Shown: positions 53,518 through 63,335 of the stretch, in pieces
Position numbering within the stretch: the stretch's first letter is position 1
Layout: each line of letters starts with the position of its first letter
Source of the DNA: Nothopassalora personata
Taxonomy: Eukaryota > Ascomycota > Dothideomycetes > Mycosphaerellales > Mycosphaerellaceae
Reading direction: 5' to 3'
Length of the DNA stretch: 64,000 nt
NCBI GenBank assembly: GCA_033816765.1
Contig: CM066289.1
Span: 4,464,001-4,528,000 of the forward strand
The notes under the pieces: generated by a model
Told to the model about the DNA's origin: nothing
Database searches by the model: none
Seen by the model: only the letters and a program-made list of their open reading frames with translations
Program-made: the position numbers and the translations under genes

Positions 53518-56500
53518 CCACCCCCCCCTTCAAAACGGTCACTCCTGTGCACCGTGTCAAGGGAAGTTTGATGTCCATTTCGCTTGTCGCTTCGGTCACA
53601 GTCATCGGTTACCTTTGTTGGTGCCATGCCTGGCGGGTCATCATCTTCATACGAGCCGTTGTCTTCTGCCAGAAGAGCCACAGGCACCTGCGCGATCAAT
53701 TCGCGTGGCCCTCCTGCGGTTACTGGGTTGGACGTAATCATCGCAGCACTGAGGGTGCCCGCGTCATCAGATGGTGCTTCTTCATTCGCAATCCATCCTA
53801 GCGGTGGTGTGAAGCCGGCTGGTCTAGGGGCCGTAGGGTGGTTGTGATGGAAGTCGGCGACAGAGGCGGCTGCTGTTGCAATCATAGTCTCTGCGGGCTC
53901 CCAAGTTAGCTCGTTATCACCTACCCACTTCACGCAGTACTTGTAGATTGGGACCTTTCCTCCTGCTGGCGCACGCCCTGGCGGCAGCGACCTGTGCGAG
54001 TCCACGACTTTCTCCACGTGCCATTCCTGGTGAGACCCATCTTCGTCCTCCACCTCGATTGGCGGAGGCGGAGGGACGACTTGTCCTGTGACTGGGTCGT
54101 AGCCTGGTCGCAAGTAATTGGCGTGGAACCCGTCATACAGGTTGCTCAGTGAGTCTGGCAATGCGACTCGATATGTGTCGTGTGGCAGCACTTCCTTGAT
54201 CGGGTAAGGACCCGCATACTTGTAGTCCAGTTTCTTAGACGGGCGTGTGGTGTGCCAGTTCTTGGTGCTAATGTGCACCATGTCGCCTAACTTGTATGCT
54301 GGTGCTATGGTCCTGCGTCGGTTGGCATACTCCGCTTGTGTATCTTGCGCCATTTGCATGGCGTCTCTGAGTGCCTGCCTGAGTTCATTCATCCGGGCTC
54401 CGAATGCAGTCGCCGATTGTGCATCGAGGCGTTGCTTGTGTGGCATGAGTTCCAGCGGCAACATGACTTCTGCGTCTGAATACCTCGGGTTCTTGCCTAG
54501 CGTTGCCATGAATGGGGAGAATCCGGTAGATTCTGACACGTGGTCGTTCGCAGTGAACTCTGCTAGAGGCAGCCAATCCGGCCAGTCGTCCTGGGCATAG
54601 TTGGTATACGTGCGCAGGTACTTCTCCATGGCCTTGTTCGTGATCTCGCTTTGCCCATCTGTTTGGGGGTGGTAGCCCGTTGACAGCTTGCGCTTGATGC
54701 CTAGTAGCTGGCATAGGCGCTTCCAGAATGCGGAAAGCCATTGGGGTCCTCTGTCTGTAACGATCGACTTAGGCAGCCCATGGCGGCTGAACACGTACTT
54801 GAGGTAGATGAACGCAATGTACTCTGCGCTCATGTTGAGCACTGGGATCAGATGCCGCTCCTTACTCAGGCGGTCTGTCACTGTGAGAACGTTTTTGTAC
54901 TTCTGCCCATCTGCGGTGCAGCGTGCTTCGGGCAGCTCGACTACGAAGTCCATTGCGATGTCGTCCCATGTGTCGAGTGGCACTGGCAACGGTGCTAGCA
55001 ATCCGTGTTCGGCATCCTGCACTGGGTTCACGTTTGTGCACGTCGTGCATCCTTTGCAGAACTCGCGTATGAAGCGTGTCATGCCTGGCCAGATATAGTG
55101 GCGTTTCAATAGGGTGTTGGTCTTAGTCTTTCCTGGGTGACCTGCGGCTGGGGCGTCGTGAAATGCTTTCACTATGCGGGCATACACCGTGTTGCCTTCA
55201 TCATCTTCAGCTGGTTCTGGGACATACAGGCTGTAGCCACCTTCTCTGTTCTTGACGTAGATCATTCCATCTACTGCCATCGCGTGCTTAGGGTCGATCT
55301 TGTGCCTGTGGAGCATCTTCACCTTGTCGCCAGCTGCCAGCTGTTGCAGGGCCTCTTGTGGTTCTTGCTGTTCGTATAGGGATCGGATGTCGCGTTGTAG
55401 GTCCTCATCCACAACGCCGGTGGCTTCCGATGCCGCGAGTTGTAGGATTCTGCTGGCTAACAAGTTCGGCATAAACAATTCGGGTCCTGGCAACACGCGA
55501 TGCTGCTGCGTGTGCCGGGGATCATCCTCGTCCTTGCGTATCGCATCTTGTGAGCGGCGGGTAAGGCTATCGGGCTTGCCTCCCTGCACTCCTGGTCTGT
55601 AGATGATCTTGAAGTGGAATTGCGATAGGAATTCTGCCCAGCGTGCTTGGCGCCGGTTGAGTTCCTTCGTGGTCATGAAGTACTCAAGGTTCTTGTGGTC
55701 TGAGTAGACGAGCACTGGCTTGCCACTTGGGTCGGCCAGGAAGTTCTCGCAATCGCTGCCCACGCAGTCCTTGTCATCGATGTCACCTGCTGCCAGCTCA
55801 GGACGCCATTCTTCGAACGCTTTGACAATAGCGAGCAACTCTTTGTCATAGATGTCGTAGTTGCATTCCTGGGGTGACATCTTCTTAGACAGATATGCCA
55901 CTGGTCTCAAGATGCCATTATGACGTTGGGAGAGGACCGCTGCGGTGACGAAGTCCGAAGCGTCAGTCTCAAGCACTGTCTCCAGCCCATGCTGGAAGAC
56001 TGCGAGGATTTCTCCTTCTGCATCGGTGAATGCTTTCTTGAGGCCGTCGAACGCTGCTTGGCACTCTGCCGTCCATTGCCATGGCACGTCTTTCTTGGTG
56101 AGGCGGGTAAGCGGCAGTGTTATCTTGCTGTAGTTCTTGATGAATCGTCGATAGAAGCCAGCGAATCCGTTGAATGCAAGCACATCCGTGACATTACGAG
56201 GTGTTTCCCATTCTTGCACTGCTCTCACCTTCTCCGGGCACATGGAGATGCCGTCCTTGCCAATAATAAGGCCAAGGTACTTGGTCGATTGGGTGTGGAA
56301 TTCACACTTCTTGATATCAAGTTGCAGGCCTGCGTCTCTGCAGCGCCCTAGCACCTTCTTCACATGTCCAATGTGCTCTTCAAGCGTGTCGCTAAAGATG
56401 AGGATATCATCTAGATAGGCTGATGCAAAGTCATCTAGGAACTCCCGTAGCGTGTCGTTCACATAAGCTTGGAACGTTCCTGGGGCGTTGCATAGGCCGA

Positions 56501-58172
56501 ATGGCATGACTAGACATTCGAACTGCCCATAGCGGGTAGTGAACGCTGTCATCCACTCATGCCCCTTTGCGATGCGGATGCGGTTGAATGCTGCAATCAC
56601 ATCTAGCTTCGTAAACCACTTCTTTCCTGCGATGCGGTTCAAGGTGTCCTGCATCAGGGGAATAGGGTATCTTGACTTGATGGTAAGTGCATTGAGGGCT
56701 CTGTAATCAACGCATACTCTCAACCCACCTCCTGGCTTCTTGACGATAAGGCACGGAGATGCAGCATCGGCGCGGCCTTCATTCTTGCGGATCTTGCCTT
56801 GGGCGATCTGTTCGTCAGTCCAGTGCTTGATGATCTCGTCTTCTTGCTTAGACATGCGGTATGGTCGCTTGAAGGGTGGCACGGCATCGGGTTTCAGCTT
56901 GATCTCATGGTCAATCCCAGGCCGGTGTGGCGGAAGCTCTTCTGAAGCCTTCTTCGAGAAGCAATCAGCGAACTCGTGGTATGTTGGCATAAGGTGGTCC
57001 TTTGGATCGATCTCTTGGTCGTTGACTTTCATGAACTTGTCCACGTCTGCTTGTGCGTGCATCTTGCAGGAACGGAGTGTTGGGGCTACACGTTCTGATG
57101 CTGGTATGAATGCAGCGGCACGCGCGTTCAGCCTTGAGATCGTCTTTTCGTCTGACAGCATCTTACAGTTGCCTCCAGCAACTGTCTTCATGTTGTGCGC
57201 CGTCATGGCGCAAGCGGCAAGCGAGTCGCCCGCTCGCTGCTGCTCCACCTTGGGGTCATAGACATACATCAGGTGAACTTGCGCGCCCTTTTGCTTGGCG
57301 AGGCGCACGAAGTAGTCTGCATTGACTTCTTTGATGTCGATGTTCTTCTTAGGCTCTTCTGCTTGTTGAGCTGCGGCTTCGGCAGCTGCTGCTACTGCTG
57401 CTGCCACAGCGGCCTTTGCTTCCTTTGCTTCGAGTCTCTTAGCAGCCCGGCGAACTTTTCCAGGGCCGCGCGTTGTCATGCGCTTGATGGTGTCTTCGCC
57501 GTCAGCCGGCAGTGGCAGACGGGCGTGCTGCCAAGTGACATCTCCTTCGTCATCTTCTTCCACGGTTGCCGAGCGGTACTTGCTAGGAAGCTCCTCGTGG
57601 GTCTGGAACGTAAGGACTGGGTTCTGGTCTTGATCATTGACTGACTGCACCCACGTCGCTTCCTTTCCGGACAGGCAGTTGTCCTTGCAGTGTTGAGAAT
57701 CGAGCGTCATAGTGCCGGACTCATAATGCAGGCCTGGTTGATGCTTGTCGTGCCATGGTCTCCCCAAGACGATGTCGTATTCGAGGTTGGTGAGCCAGGC
57801 ATTGATCACTTCGGAGTGCCCGTTGATCTCCAGGGTGAGCTCCGTACGGTATTCGATCATTTCCTTTGCAGTGGACATGTCGGCGAGGCCCAGTGCCAAT
57901 GGGCTGTCCAGCTTCGAGAGTGGCAGGTCATTCTTTCGCGCATATACGATGTCAACGTAGTTTGAATTGGCTCCGTCATCAAGGAATGAGAATGCATATT
58001 TTCCATTCGCTGTGCAAGGCACCACTAGGTGTGATCCTATTACAGGGTTGTGCTCTATGTGCACCATTCGTAAGGAATGGGATGATATTCTGAGATCACC
58101 TTCCCCAATCCCTTCTGACTTCGGCCTTGACGTTGACGTGTTCGTATCCAGTCCACTGGTTGTTGCGCTCAA
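53403..58172 (-). CDS. pol: Pol polyprotein, chromovirus 3
   Basis: About 1589 codons in the -1 frame to gag. The frame opens at a TTG (58172), so it is probably made by frameshift from Gag; residues are counted from there. Protease: D-D-G-A near 65-68. An Ala/Glu-rich insert sits near 255-275. RT: YLDD with aspartates 588-589. RNase H follows with ETDASD and DHKNLEYF. Integrase: HHCC finger, then D1075, D1140 and E1176 (D-D35-E). Chromodomain: about 1383-1445. The C-terminus is encoded across the polypurine tract and into the 3' LTR, as in chromovirus 1. No lesion is seen. Confidence 0.96.
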   Translation of the reverse strand: MSATTSGLDTNTSTSRPKSEGIGEGDLRISSHSLRMVHIEHNPVIGSHLVVPCTANGKYAFSFLDDGANSNYVDIVYARKNDLPLSKLDSPLALGLADMSTAKEMIEYRTELTLEINGHSEVINAWLTNLEYDIVLGRPWHDKHQPGLHYESGTMTLDSQHCKDNCLSGKEATWVQSVNDQDQNPVLTFQTHEELPSKYRSATVEEDDEGDVTWQHARLPLPADGEDTIKRMTTRGPGKVRRAAKRLEAKEAKAAVAAAVAAAAEAAAQQAEEPKKNIDIKEVNADYFVRLAKQKGAQVHLMYVYDPKVEQQRAGDSLAACAMTAHNMKTVAGGNCKMLSDEKTISRLNARAAAFIPASERVAPTLRSCKMHAQADVDKFMKVNDQEIDPKDHLMPTYHEFADCFSKKASEELPPHRPGIDHEIKLKPDAVPPFKRPYRMSKQEDEIIKHWTDEQIAQGKIRKNEGRADAASPCLIVKKPGGGLRVCVDYRALNALTIKSRYPIPLMQDTLNRIAGKKWFTKLDVIAAFNRIRIAKGHEWMTAFTTRYGQFECLVMPFGLCNAPGTFQAYVNDTLREFLDDFASAYLDDILIFSDTLEEHIGHVKKVLGRCRDAGLQLDIKKCEFHTQSTKYLGLIIGKDGISMCPEKVRAVQEWETPRNVTDVLAFNGFAGFYRRFIKNYSKITLPLTRLTKKDVPWQWTAECQAAFDGLKKAFTDAEGEILAVFQHGLETVLETDASDFVTAAVLSQRHNGILRPVAYLSKKMSPQECNYDIYDKELLAIVKAFEEWRPELAAGDIDDKDCVGSDCENFLADPSGKPVLVYSDHKNLEYFMTTKELNRRQARWAEFLSQFHFKIIYRPGVQGGKPDSLTRRSQDAIRKDEDDPRHTQQHRVLPGPELFMPNLLASRILQLAASEATGVVDEDLQRDIRSLYEQQEPQEALQQLAAGDKVKMLHRHKIDPKHAMAVDGMIYVKNREGGYSLYVPEPAEDDEGNTVYARIVKAFHDAPAAGHPGKTKTNTLLKRHYIWPGMTRFIREFCKGCTTCTNVNPVQDAEHGLLAPLPVPLDTWDDIAMDFVVELPEARCTADGQKYKNVLTVTDRLSKERHLIPVLNMSAEYIAFIYLKYVFSRHGLPKSIVTDRGPQWLSAFWKRLCQLLGIKRKLSTGYHPQTDGQSEITNKAMEKYLRTYTNYAQDDWPDWLPLAEFTANDHVSESTGFSPFMATLGKNPRYSDAEVMLPLELMPHKQRLDAQSATAFGARMNELRQALRDAMQMAQDTQAEYANRRRTIAPAYKLGDMVHISTKNWHTTRPSKKLDYKYAGPYPIKEVLPHDTYRVALPDSLSNLYDGFHANYLRPGYDPVTGQVVPPPPPIEVEDEDGSHQEWHVEKVVDSHRSLPPGRAPAGGKVPIYKYCVKWVGDNELTWEPAETMIATAAASVADFHHNHPTAPRPAGFTPPLGWIANEEAPSDDAGTLSAAMITSNPVTAGGPRELIAQVPVALLAEDNGSYEDDDPPGMAPTKVTDDCDRSDKRNGHQTSLDTVHRSDRFEGGGGVTAHGRTASERGELRDRARADPRASACILTSRASRTS
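53521..53531 (-). promoter_or_regulatory. Polypurine tract of chromovirus 3
   Basis: The minus strand reads GAAGGGGGGGG three bases before the LTR start TGTGACGG. It encodes part of Pol. Confidence 0.85.
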
Positions 58173-58180
58173 CGAGTGGA

Positions 58181-60367
58181 CTAGGCTTTTTCCGACTGGG
58201 TAGTCGGGCGCGGTGGCATCTGGTAGTTCCAGAGCTCACACTCCTTGTCGGTCAGCTGGTGACCTGGCTTGCGGCACTTCTTGCACAGTCTCTCCTTCAT
58301 GCAACGCTCAGTCTCAGCGTCGTCAAGAAGAGTGAGGTGCTTGAACTCAGCTGGGCGAGAGTCCCATGGCAGGCGGTCCACCTTGCGGCGATTCTTTGAG
58401 CCGCCTCCGCCAGATCCGGCTGGAGTGGTGCCGTTGGGCTTGTCGTCCTTCTTGTCGTCCTTCTTGTCGTCCTTCTTGGCCGTAGACTTCTTCTTCGGGT
58501 GAAGAGTCTCGGCGACCTTGAAATCCTCCTCAGCCTTGAACAGGGCATCGACTGCTTCGCTGAGGGTCTTAGGGTTTGCTTGCTGATAGCGGATCAGATA
58601 GCGGTAGTTGAGCTTGCGCATGAGGTTGTCCATAGCGTCTTCTCCGGTCATGCGCATCAAGTTGGCATAACGGCGCCACTCGCGGTAGAGTTCGGCGAAG
58701 GAGTCCTTGGAGTTGTCCTCTGGCTGCTTCAACACAGCCATGTTGTCGCGAGCGCGGCCGACGGGGTTGCGATCGCCGTACCACTCGATGAGGGACTTCA
58801 TCATCTTGTTGACTGATGAATACGGGCGCTCGCTTCCGCTCATGATGCCTGCGATGGATGGAACCTTCGGGTTGAGCAGCGCCCAAGCGCCTCCGTCGGT
58901 GTAATCCAGTATGAACTTGAGCACGGCATCCTTGTCACGGAACGTGGTGGCGGCGAGCTTGGTCTCCAGTGCGCTGAGCCACTTCTCAAGCGATGGTCCC
59001 TTCAGGTCGCCTTCCTTGCTGAGGTCGCCTTGAAACTTATGCTTGGGGCCTTCGACACTTCGGTCCGTCTTCCAAGGACGATCGAGTGACTCGTCGATGT
59101 CCAGGATGTTGTTGAAGTTGATCTTGGTGACCTTCTTGGTCTTCTTGGACTTGCGGCGGCGAGCGCGGCGGTCATCGTCTGAGGACTCGTCGCTGCTACT
59201 GCTGCTGCTGCTGTCACTGCTATCCGGATCGTATCTCGGCTTCCTGCTCTTGCGCTGCTTGCCAGCCCTGTCCTTCTTGCTAACCTCTTCACCTGACTCA
59301 TCGGATGAGTCTCCGCCGCTGGACTGCTTGCCAGTCCTGCCTTGGTCCTTCGGCGGTGATGGCTCTCTTCCAGCACGTCGACGAGAGATGGAACGTGAGA
59401 GCGAGGAGCGACGATCCTTGCCTCGTGCTTCGGTGCGCCCACGCTGCTCGGCTGCTTCGAGCTCCTTAGCATGCGCGTTGCGAAGGGCTTGGATGTCGCG
59501 CTCGTGATCGGCAACGGCTTCTTCGTAGTTGTCCACTTCACGCTCCAGCTCTCCAATGCGAGCCTCTCGCTCCTTGACCCAGACCATTGCTTGCTTGGCA
59601 TGCTCGTACGCTTTCTGGGAGTCAGTTGGAATGGGCAGGGCCTTAAGTGCATCGAGTTCGATCTTGACGGTGTCCAGGTCCTTGATAACTGTGTCGCGCT
59701 CAGCGCTGGCGGTGTCACGATCGGCGGTGACTTTAGCCAGGTGGTCGCGCAGGTCCTTTTGCTGGGCATCGGAGGCCTTCAGTAACTTGTCCAAGTCCGA
59801 CACCTGCTTCTTCGCATCCCCGAGATCCTTTTGAACCTTGTCGAGTTCCTTCTGAACTTTGTCTCCATATTCTTGGCTCTGGTGACAGCTCGTGTACAAC
59901 ATCTCTGCAAGCTTCGAGACGTTGCGGTATTCCTGTTCGCCGCGGCGGAGGATGAAGTGGATGGCGGGAGGTGCGGAAACGTCGCTGCCGTACAGCTTCT
60001 CGAACTTCTCGATATCGAGTTGAGTGAGGGACTTGAGTGTCGCTCGATAGGTCTTCGCGACTTGTTGTGCTTCCTCGGCTCCCTCTTCTGCTTCGTCCGT
60101 CGCTGCATCGTCCATGTAGTCCACGGCTACCATAGCCTCCTTGCCTTCTTCCTCGATGATCTCGTCGTCGTGTAGGAAATCGCTGATGTTGAGGTATGGC
60201 TGTGGATCAGTGACGGGCTTGCCTAGTTCAATCATCTTCTGATACTGGCGGTCTTGTTCTTGCTCTTGCGTCGCATCGCGACCTTGAGTCTGTGTGTTGA
60301 GCACCGACTCGCGTTGCACCACTGGTCGCATTGCCAGCAGCGACTGGCGTCCATTCTGACGCACCAT
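58181..60367 (-). CDS. gag: Gag, chromovirus 3
   Basis: I take the ATG at 60367 as the start (728 residues). The open frame extends 45 codons further upstream to a GTG, but no ATG lies there. Acidic N-terminal part, then a long coiled coil (about residues 175-320), an Arg/Ser patch, a Ser/Asp-rich stretch, and a conserved Gag core (about 440-640). The C-terminal part has Lys-Asp repeats (about 655-670) and a zinc knuckle spaced C-x2-C-x4-H-x6-C, the same unusual spacing as chromovirus 1. TAG stop at 58181-58183. The protein should form the particle and bind RNA. Confidence 0.94.
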   Translation of the reverse strand: MVRQNGRQSLLAMRPVVQRESVLNTQTQGRDATQEQEQDRQYQKMIELGKPVTDPQPYLNISDFLHDDEIIEEEGKEAMVAVDYMDDAATDEAEEGAEEAQQVAKTYRATLKSLTQLDIEKFEKLYGSDVSAPPAIHFILRRGEQEYRNVSKLAEMLYTSCHQSQEYGDKVQKELDKVQKDLGDAKKQVSDLDKLLKASDAQQKDLRDHLAKVTADRDTASAERDTVIKDLDTVKIELDALKALPIPTDSQKAYEHAKQAMVWVKEREARIGELEREVDNYEEAVADHERDIQALRNAHAKELEAAEQRGRTEARGKDRRSSLSRSISRRRAGREPSPPKDQGRTGKQSSGGDSSDESGEEVSKKDRAGKQRKSRKPRYDPDSSDSSSSSSSDESSDDDRRARRRKSKKTKKVTKINFNNILDIDESLDRPWKTDRSVEGPKHKFQGDLSKEGDLKGPSLEKWLSALETKLAATTFRDKDAVLKFILDYTDGGAWALLNPKVPSIAGIMSGSERPYSSVNKMMKSLIEWYGDRNPVGRARDNMAVLKQPEDNSKDSFAELYREWRRYANLMRMTGEDAMDNLMRKLNYRYLIRYQQANPKTLSEAVDALFKAEEDFKVAETLHPKKKSTAKKDDKKDDKKDDKPNGTTPAGSGGGGSKNRRKVDRLPWDSRPAEFKHLTLLDDAETERCMKERLCKKCRKPGHQLTDKECELWNYQMPPRPTTQSEKA
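58187..58193 (-). promoter_or_regulatory. Candidate, non-canonical -1 slip region GGAAAAA
   Basis: On the minus strand G GAA AAA lies two codons before the gag stop and leads into the open pol frame. Only the AAA codon can re-pair fully after a -1 slip; the GAA codon would mismatch. Weaker than the GGGAAAT of chromovirus 1. Confidence 0.3.
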
Positions 60368-60585
60368 CTCGTTACCTTGGGCGCGATGGGGTGTCGCGCT
60401 TGTTGACTTGGGGTGTTGACTTAACTTGGGCACGTCTTCTCTGCGTGCGTTTGTTGACTTAACTTGAGTGCGTTTGTCGTCGCACTTTTCTTGGAGTCGC
60501 ACTCGGCCTGTGGACTCAACGCGCTTGTCGCGTTACTTGATCTGCCCTTCGCAGATCCTTCGCAGCTTGTCTGCGGAAAAGAACG

Positions 60586-60594
60586 GTCTAACAA
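60586..60594 (-). promoter_or_regulatory. Candidate self-priming primer-binding site, chromovirus 3
   Basis: The minus strand reads TTGTTAGAC two bases after the 5' LTR, exactly complementary to GTCTAACAA in the LTR (60635-60627). Same position and spacing as in chromovirus 1, with compensating base differences. Confidence 0.68.
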
Positions 60595-60596
60595 AG

Positions 60597-60757
60597 TGTA
60601 AGGGCACCTGCTTAGGTAGTACGAAGTTGTTAGACAAGCTATCTAAGAGGTGCGCGAGGCGCGAGAAGTTAATATACAAGCCGAGGCACGCGGGTCGGCC
60701 CGGGCCCGGTCACGTAACTCGCCACGTTCACTCGCTGTGCGGCCATGGGCCGTCACA
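60597..60757 (-). repeat. 5' LTR of chromovirus 3 (161 bp)
   Basis: Identical by eye to 53357-53517. Confidence 0.95.
60669..60676 (-). promoter_or_regulatory. TATA box in chromovirus 3 LTR
   Basis: TATATTAA on the minus strand, about 34 bases before GTCTAACAA, the presumed transcript start. The spacing fits a TATA-driven start at that segment. Confidence 0.55.
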
Positions 60758-60762
60758 CCTTA

Positions 60763-61392
60763 TACTCTAACATTACGTTAAGTACGCGGTTTATAGGGTT
60801 ACCGTATGCGTCTCGATAGAACTCCTTAAAGTCCTAGTGTATATACCCTTTAAGGTTAAGGACGCTATAGTTAGCGTACTATCGCTTACTTACCTCTCCG
60901 CTTAGGTACATAACCCTATATAGGACCTTTAACTCGTTCGTCGCATACGTGCCGCCTAAGAGGGTAAAGATAAGAGAGAGCTCCCTTAGGAATACCCGTG
61001 CTTTCTTAATCGAGTCCCCTCTAAAAGGCGTAGGTTCTTTAAGACGTAAACGTGTCGTATACGATACGACCGCGCCTCGAGCTACGATATTATCGTTAGT
61101 TACTATAGATAGAGGAGGGGGAGGGGCAGTAGGGGATAGTTCTCCGCCGGATTTACCCTAAGGGTCCGCCGGCGGTACGCTTACGTCCCGTAAGATCTCT
61201 AACTGTTTAATCTCCCTCTATATCCCCTTCTCCTTAACCTCTACCCGAAGGGCATCCCTCCTTACGACTAAGGCTATACGCCTCGCTTATTACTAGGCCC
61301 TAGGGCTTAGGGGAGCCGTAGGCGTAGCGCTGCTATCGTCGCGTTCGGACTCTATAGCGTGTATAGATTATAACGAAGAGAAGAATTAGAAC
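60763..61392 (-). pseudogene. RIP-mutated gypsy E gag, N-terminal part, and leader
   Basis: Minus-strand gag remains right of chromovirus 3, up to the 5' LTR. Little is recognisable beyond composition. Next to the LTR the minus strand reads CTAATTCTT (61389-61381), complementary to AAGAATTAG in the LTR (61456-61448): a possible third case of the self-priming layout. Confidence 0.55.
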
Positions 61393-61588
61393 TGTTAAGG
61401 GATATCGTAATATATAGTACGCCTACGACCTACTAGTCGTAGATGAACTAATTCTTGCCTTTTATTTAAGACGCATCGCGCGTCGCAAGGTGTACGTATA
61501 CGTGTCACGTGCGGCTTAGCAGCCGGTCGCGACCGTATGTCGTATATAAGGCTACATGTAAGGGTTAGCTACGGGGCTGCCCCTTATA
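61393..61588 (-). repeat. 5' LTR of gypsy E (196 bp)
   Basis: TGTTAAGGGATATCG...CCTTATA, followed by GCTAC, the same 5 bases that precede the LTR at 47249. Confidence 0.9.
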
Positions 61589-61593
61589 GCTAC

Positions 61594-61997
61594 GACGGTA
61601 TACATAGCTATTAGCCGATAAGATTACGTGCGCTACACGAGATTACTCGCTTACTAGTAACTTAGTAATTCGAGATTACTCGCTTACTAGTAACTCGGTA
61701 ATTCGAGATTACTTACTTACTAGTAATTAAGTAATCGGACGAAATATAACTACGAGTCTCCTTTATATTTAGGAACGCTAAGGACCCCGTATAGTTTCGA
61801 GGCGTTTAACTTACTGTTCAATATTACTGTTTAGAATATACTATAACCTAACCTCTACCTTACTACTACTTAGTCTCTATAAGATAAGATAGCTACTACT
61901 TTATTACTCTCCCTTAACTTCCTATCGGCCCGAGAATAAACCCGATTAAGCTTATCTTCTTAACTTATAATATTATTAGGTTATACTAAACCTAATA
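61594..61997 (+). repeat. Family F solo LTR, right piece (TSD GAATA)
   Basis: Continues the LTR that starts at 47226. Ends CTAAACCTAATA and is followed by GAATA (61998-62002). Removing it together with gypsy E joins the gypsy D frame exactly. Confidence 0.85.
61638..61735. repeat. 33-bp tandem repeat, 3 units, in family F LTR
   Basis: CGAGATTACTCGCTTACTAG starts the first two units (61638, 61671); the third (61704) has RIP-type changes. Confidence 0.85.
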
Positions 61998-63335
61998 GAA
62001 TAGACCTAGAGAAGGTAGACGCCGTACGTAACTAGAAGATACCTATTACTTAGAAAGAGGTACGCTAGTTCTTAGGATTTACGAACTACTATAGAATACT
62101 TATTCCTAACTACTTAAAGCTAGCCGAACCTTTATTACTAGGAGGGTTACTCCTATAGGAAAAGGACGGGGTAGTAAAACCTATTAGGTTCTACTCGAAG
62201 AAACTAAATATAGCTAAGATAAACTATAATATCTATAATAAAGAGATACTTATAGTAGTCTCCTACCTAAAAGAGAAGGCCCCTAAGCTAAAAACGTATA
62301 GTCCCTTTATAATTTAGATAGACTATAAGAACTTAGAATACTTTATAATAAAGAGGTAGTTATCTAAGGGATAGATTAGGTAGGTAGAGGAGATTGCTTT
62401 ATTTTAGTTTTTCCTAGTATATAGACCGGAGACTAAGGTAATTATACTAGATACTTTATTATAACGGGAGTAGGATACGCTAAGATAGGACGATAAGTTA
62501 TCGCGGTTTTATAGGTTCTTAGAGCCGGATACCGTACGTAACTAGCTAGGTCTAGAGGGAAAAAGGAAAGTAGTAGTAGATACCCTCTTATCCGCTACGA
62601 TAGTCTTATTAGTTTATATTATAGCTAGCTAACTTAAGACGTACCCTACTAAAGAAATAACGAACTTACTAAGCGTATTATTAGGCTCCTTTACGGATCT
62701 AGAGCTAAACAATATCTAGGGAAAGACTACAGAGAATAATAGTACGTTATAAGCGATACTCTACGTAGTAAGGTCTAGAGCGGGTTTACTTCTAAGTAAA
62801 GTAAAGCTTAAGGTATAAGTAGGTAACTATAGTATTAATAGTAATAGATACCTTCTATATTACGGGAGAATCTAGGTACTAGGAGCCTTAATAACAATAG
62901 AAGCTAATTATAAGGAGGTAGGTAGCGAGTCCTATAGAAAGATATTCTATAGATAAAACTTATCTAGTCCGTTTACGATTTACCGGTCTACGGCTACCCT
63001 AGTAGGGTTTCTATAGCGTCTATCCTAAGCCGTAACTTCTACTAGCCTCTATAGTTAAGGTACGTAAGATAGTTTTTAAGGAACTATAACTACTATAGAA
63101 GAAATAAGGTATAGAGAGAATAAAAGTGTAGACTCCTATTACCCTTACTAGTGTCTAATCGATTCTTCTATAAGATCTCTATAGCTTTTATAACAGATAT
63201 ACTAGAGTTGTAGGAAAATACTTATCTATAGGTAGTTAAGGATAGACTAAGTAAGACTACCGTCTTAGAAGCGATATCTACTATAAAAGTAGAGGACTAC
63301 GCCGAGAGGTTTCTAGACTACTAGGTAATATATTC
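61998..63335 (+). pseudogene. RIP-mutated gypsy D: RT end, RNase H, integrase (segment 3)
   Basis: The plus strand takes up the RT frame after the nested LTR: L-G-F-x-N-Y-Y block near 62085, RNase H about 62150-62470, integrase zinc-finger region about 63010-63110, and the start of the integrase core about 63160-63330. It stops at about 63335 in unrelated AT-rich sequence, so the rest of integrase and the 3' LTR are not in view. Confidence 0.8.

Larger units (their letters stand above)
53357..60757 (-). mobile_element. Chromovirus 3: intact Ty3/gypsy element, TSD CCTTA
   Basis: Complete 7.4-kb element with two 161-bp LTRs identical by eye, intact gag and pol, and a polypurine tract. The duplication CCTTA is at 53352-53356 and 60758-60762. 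It is a sister family of chromovirus 1: same layout, related proteins, similar LTR core (CGCGCCTCGCGC, TAGCTT, AACAAC). Recent insertion into the gag of gypsy E. Confidence 0.97.
47249..61588 (-). mobile_element. Gypsy E: full-length RIP-mutated chromovirus, TSD GCTAC
   Basis: Minus-strand element with 196-bp LTRs at 47249-47444 and 61393-61588 and the target duplication GCTAC at 47244-47248 and 61589-61593. Inside are gag with a mutated knuckle, pol with chromodomain, and an antisense gene near the 3' LTR. It was later hit by a solo LTR (50512-50841) and chromovirus 3 (53357-60757). Confidence 0.9.

Noticed and set aside
61638..61735. A CRISPR-like array
   Set aside because: Three directly abutting 33-bp units without spacers, inside an LTR of a eukaryotic element.
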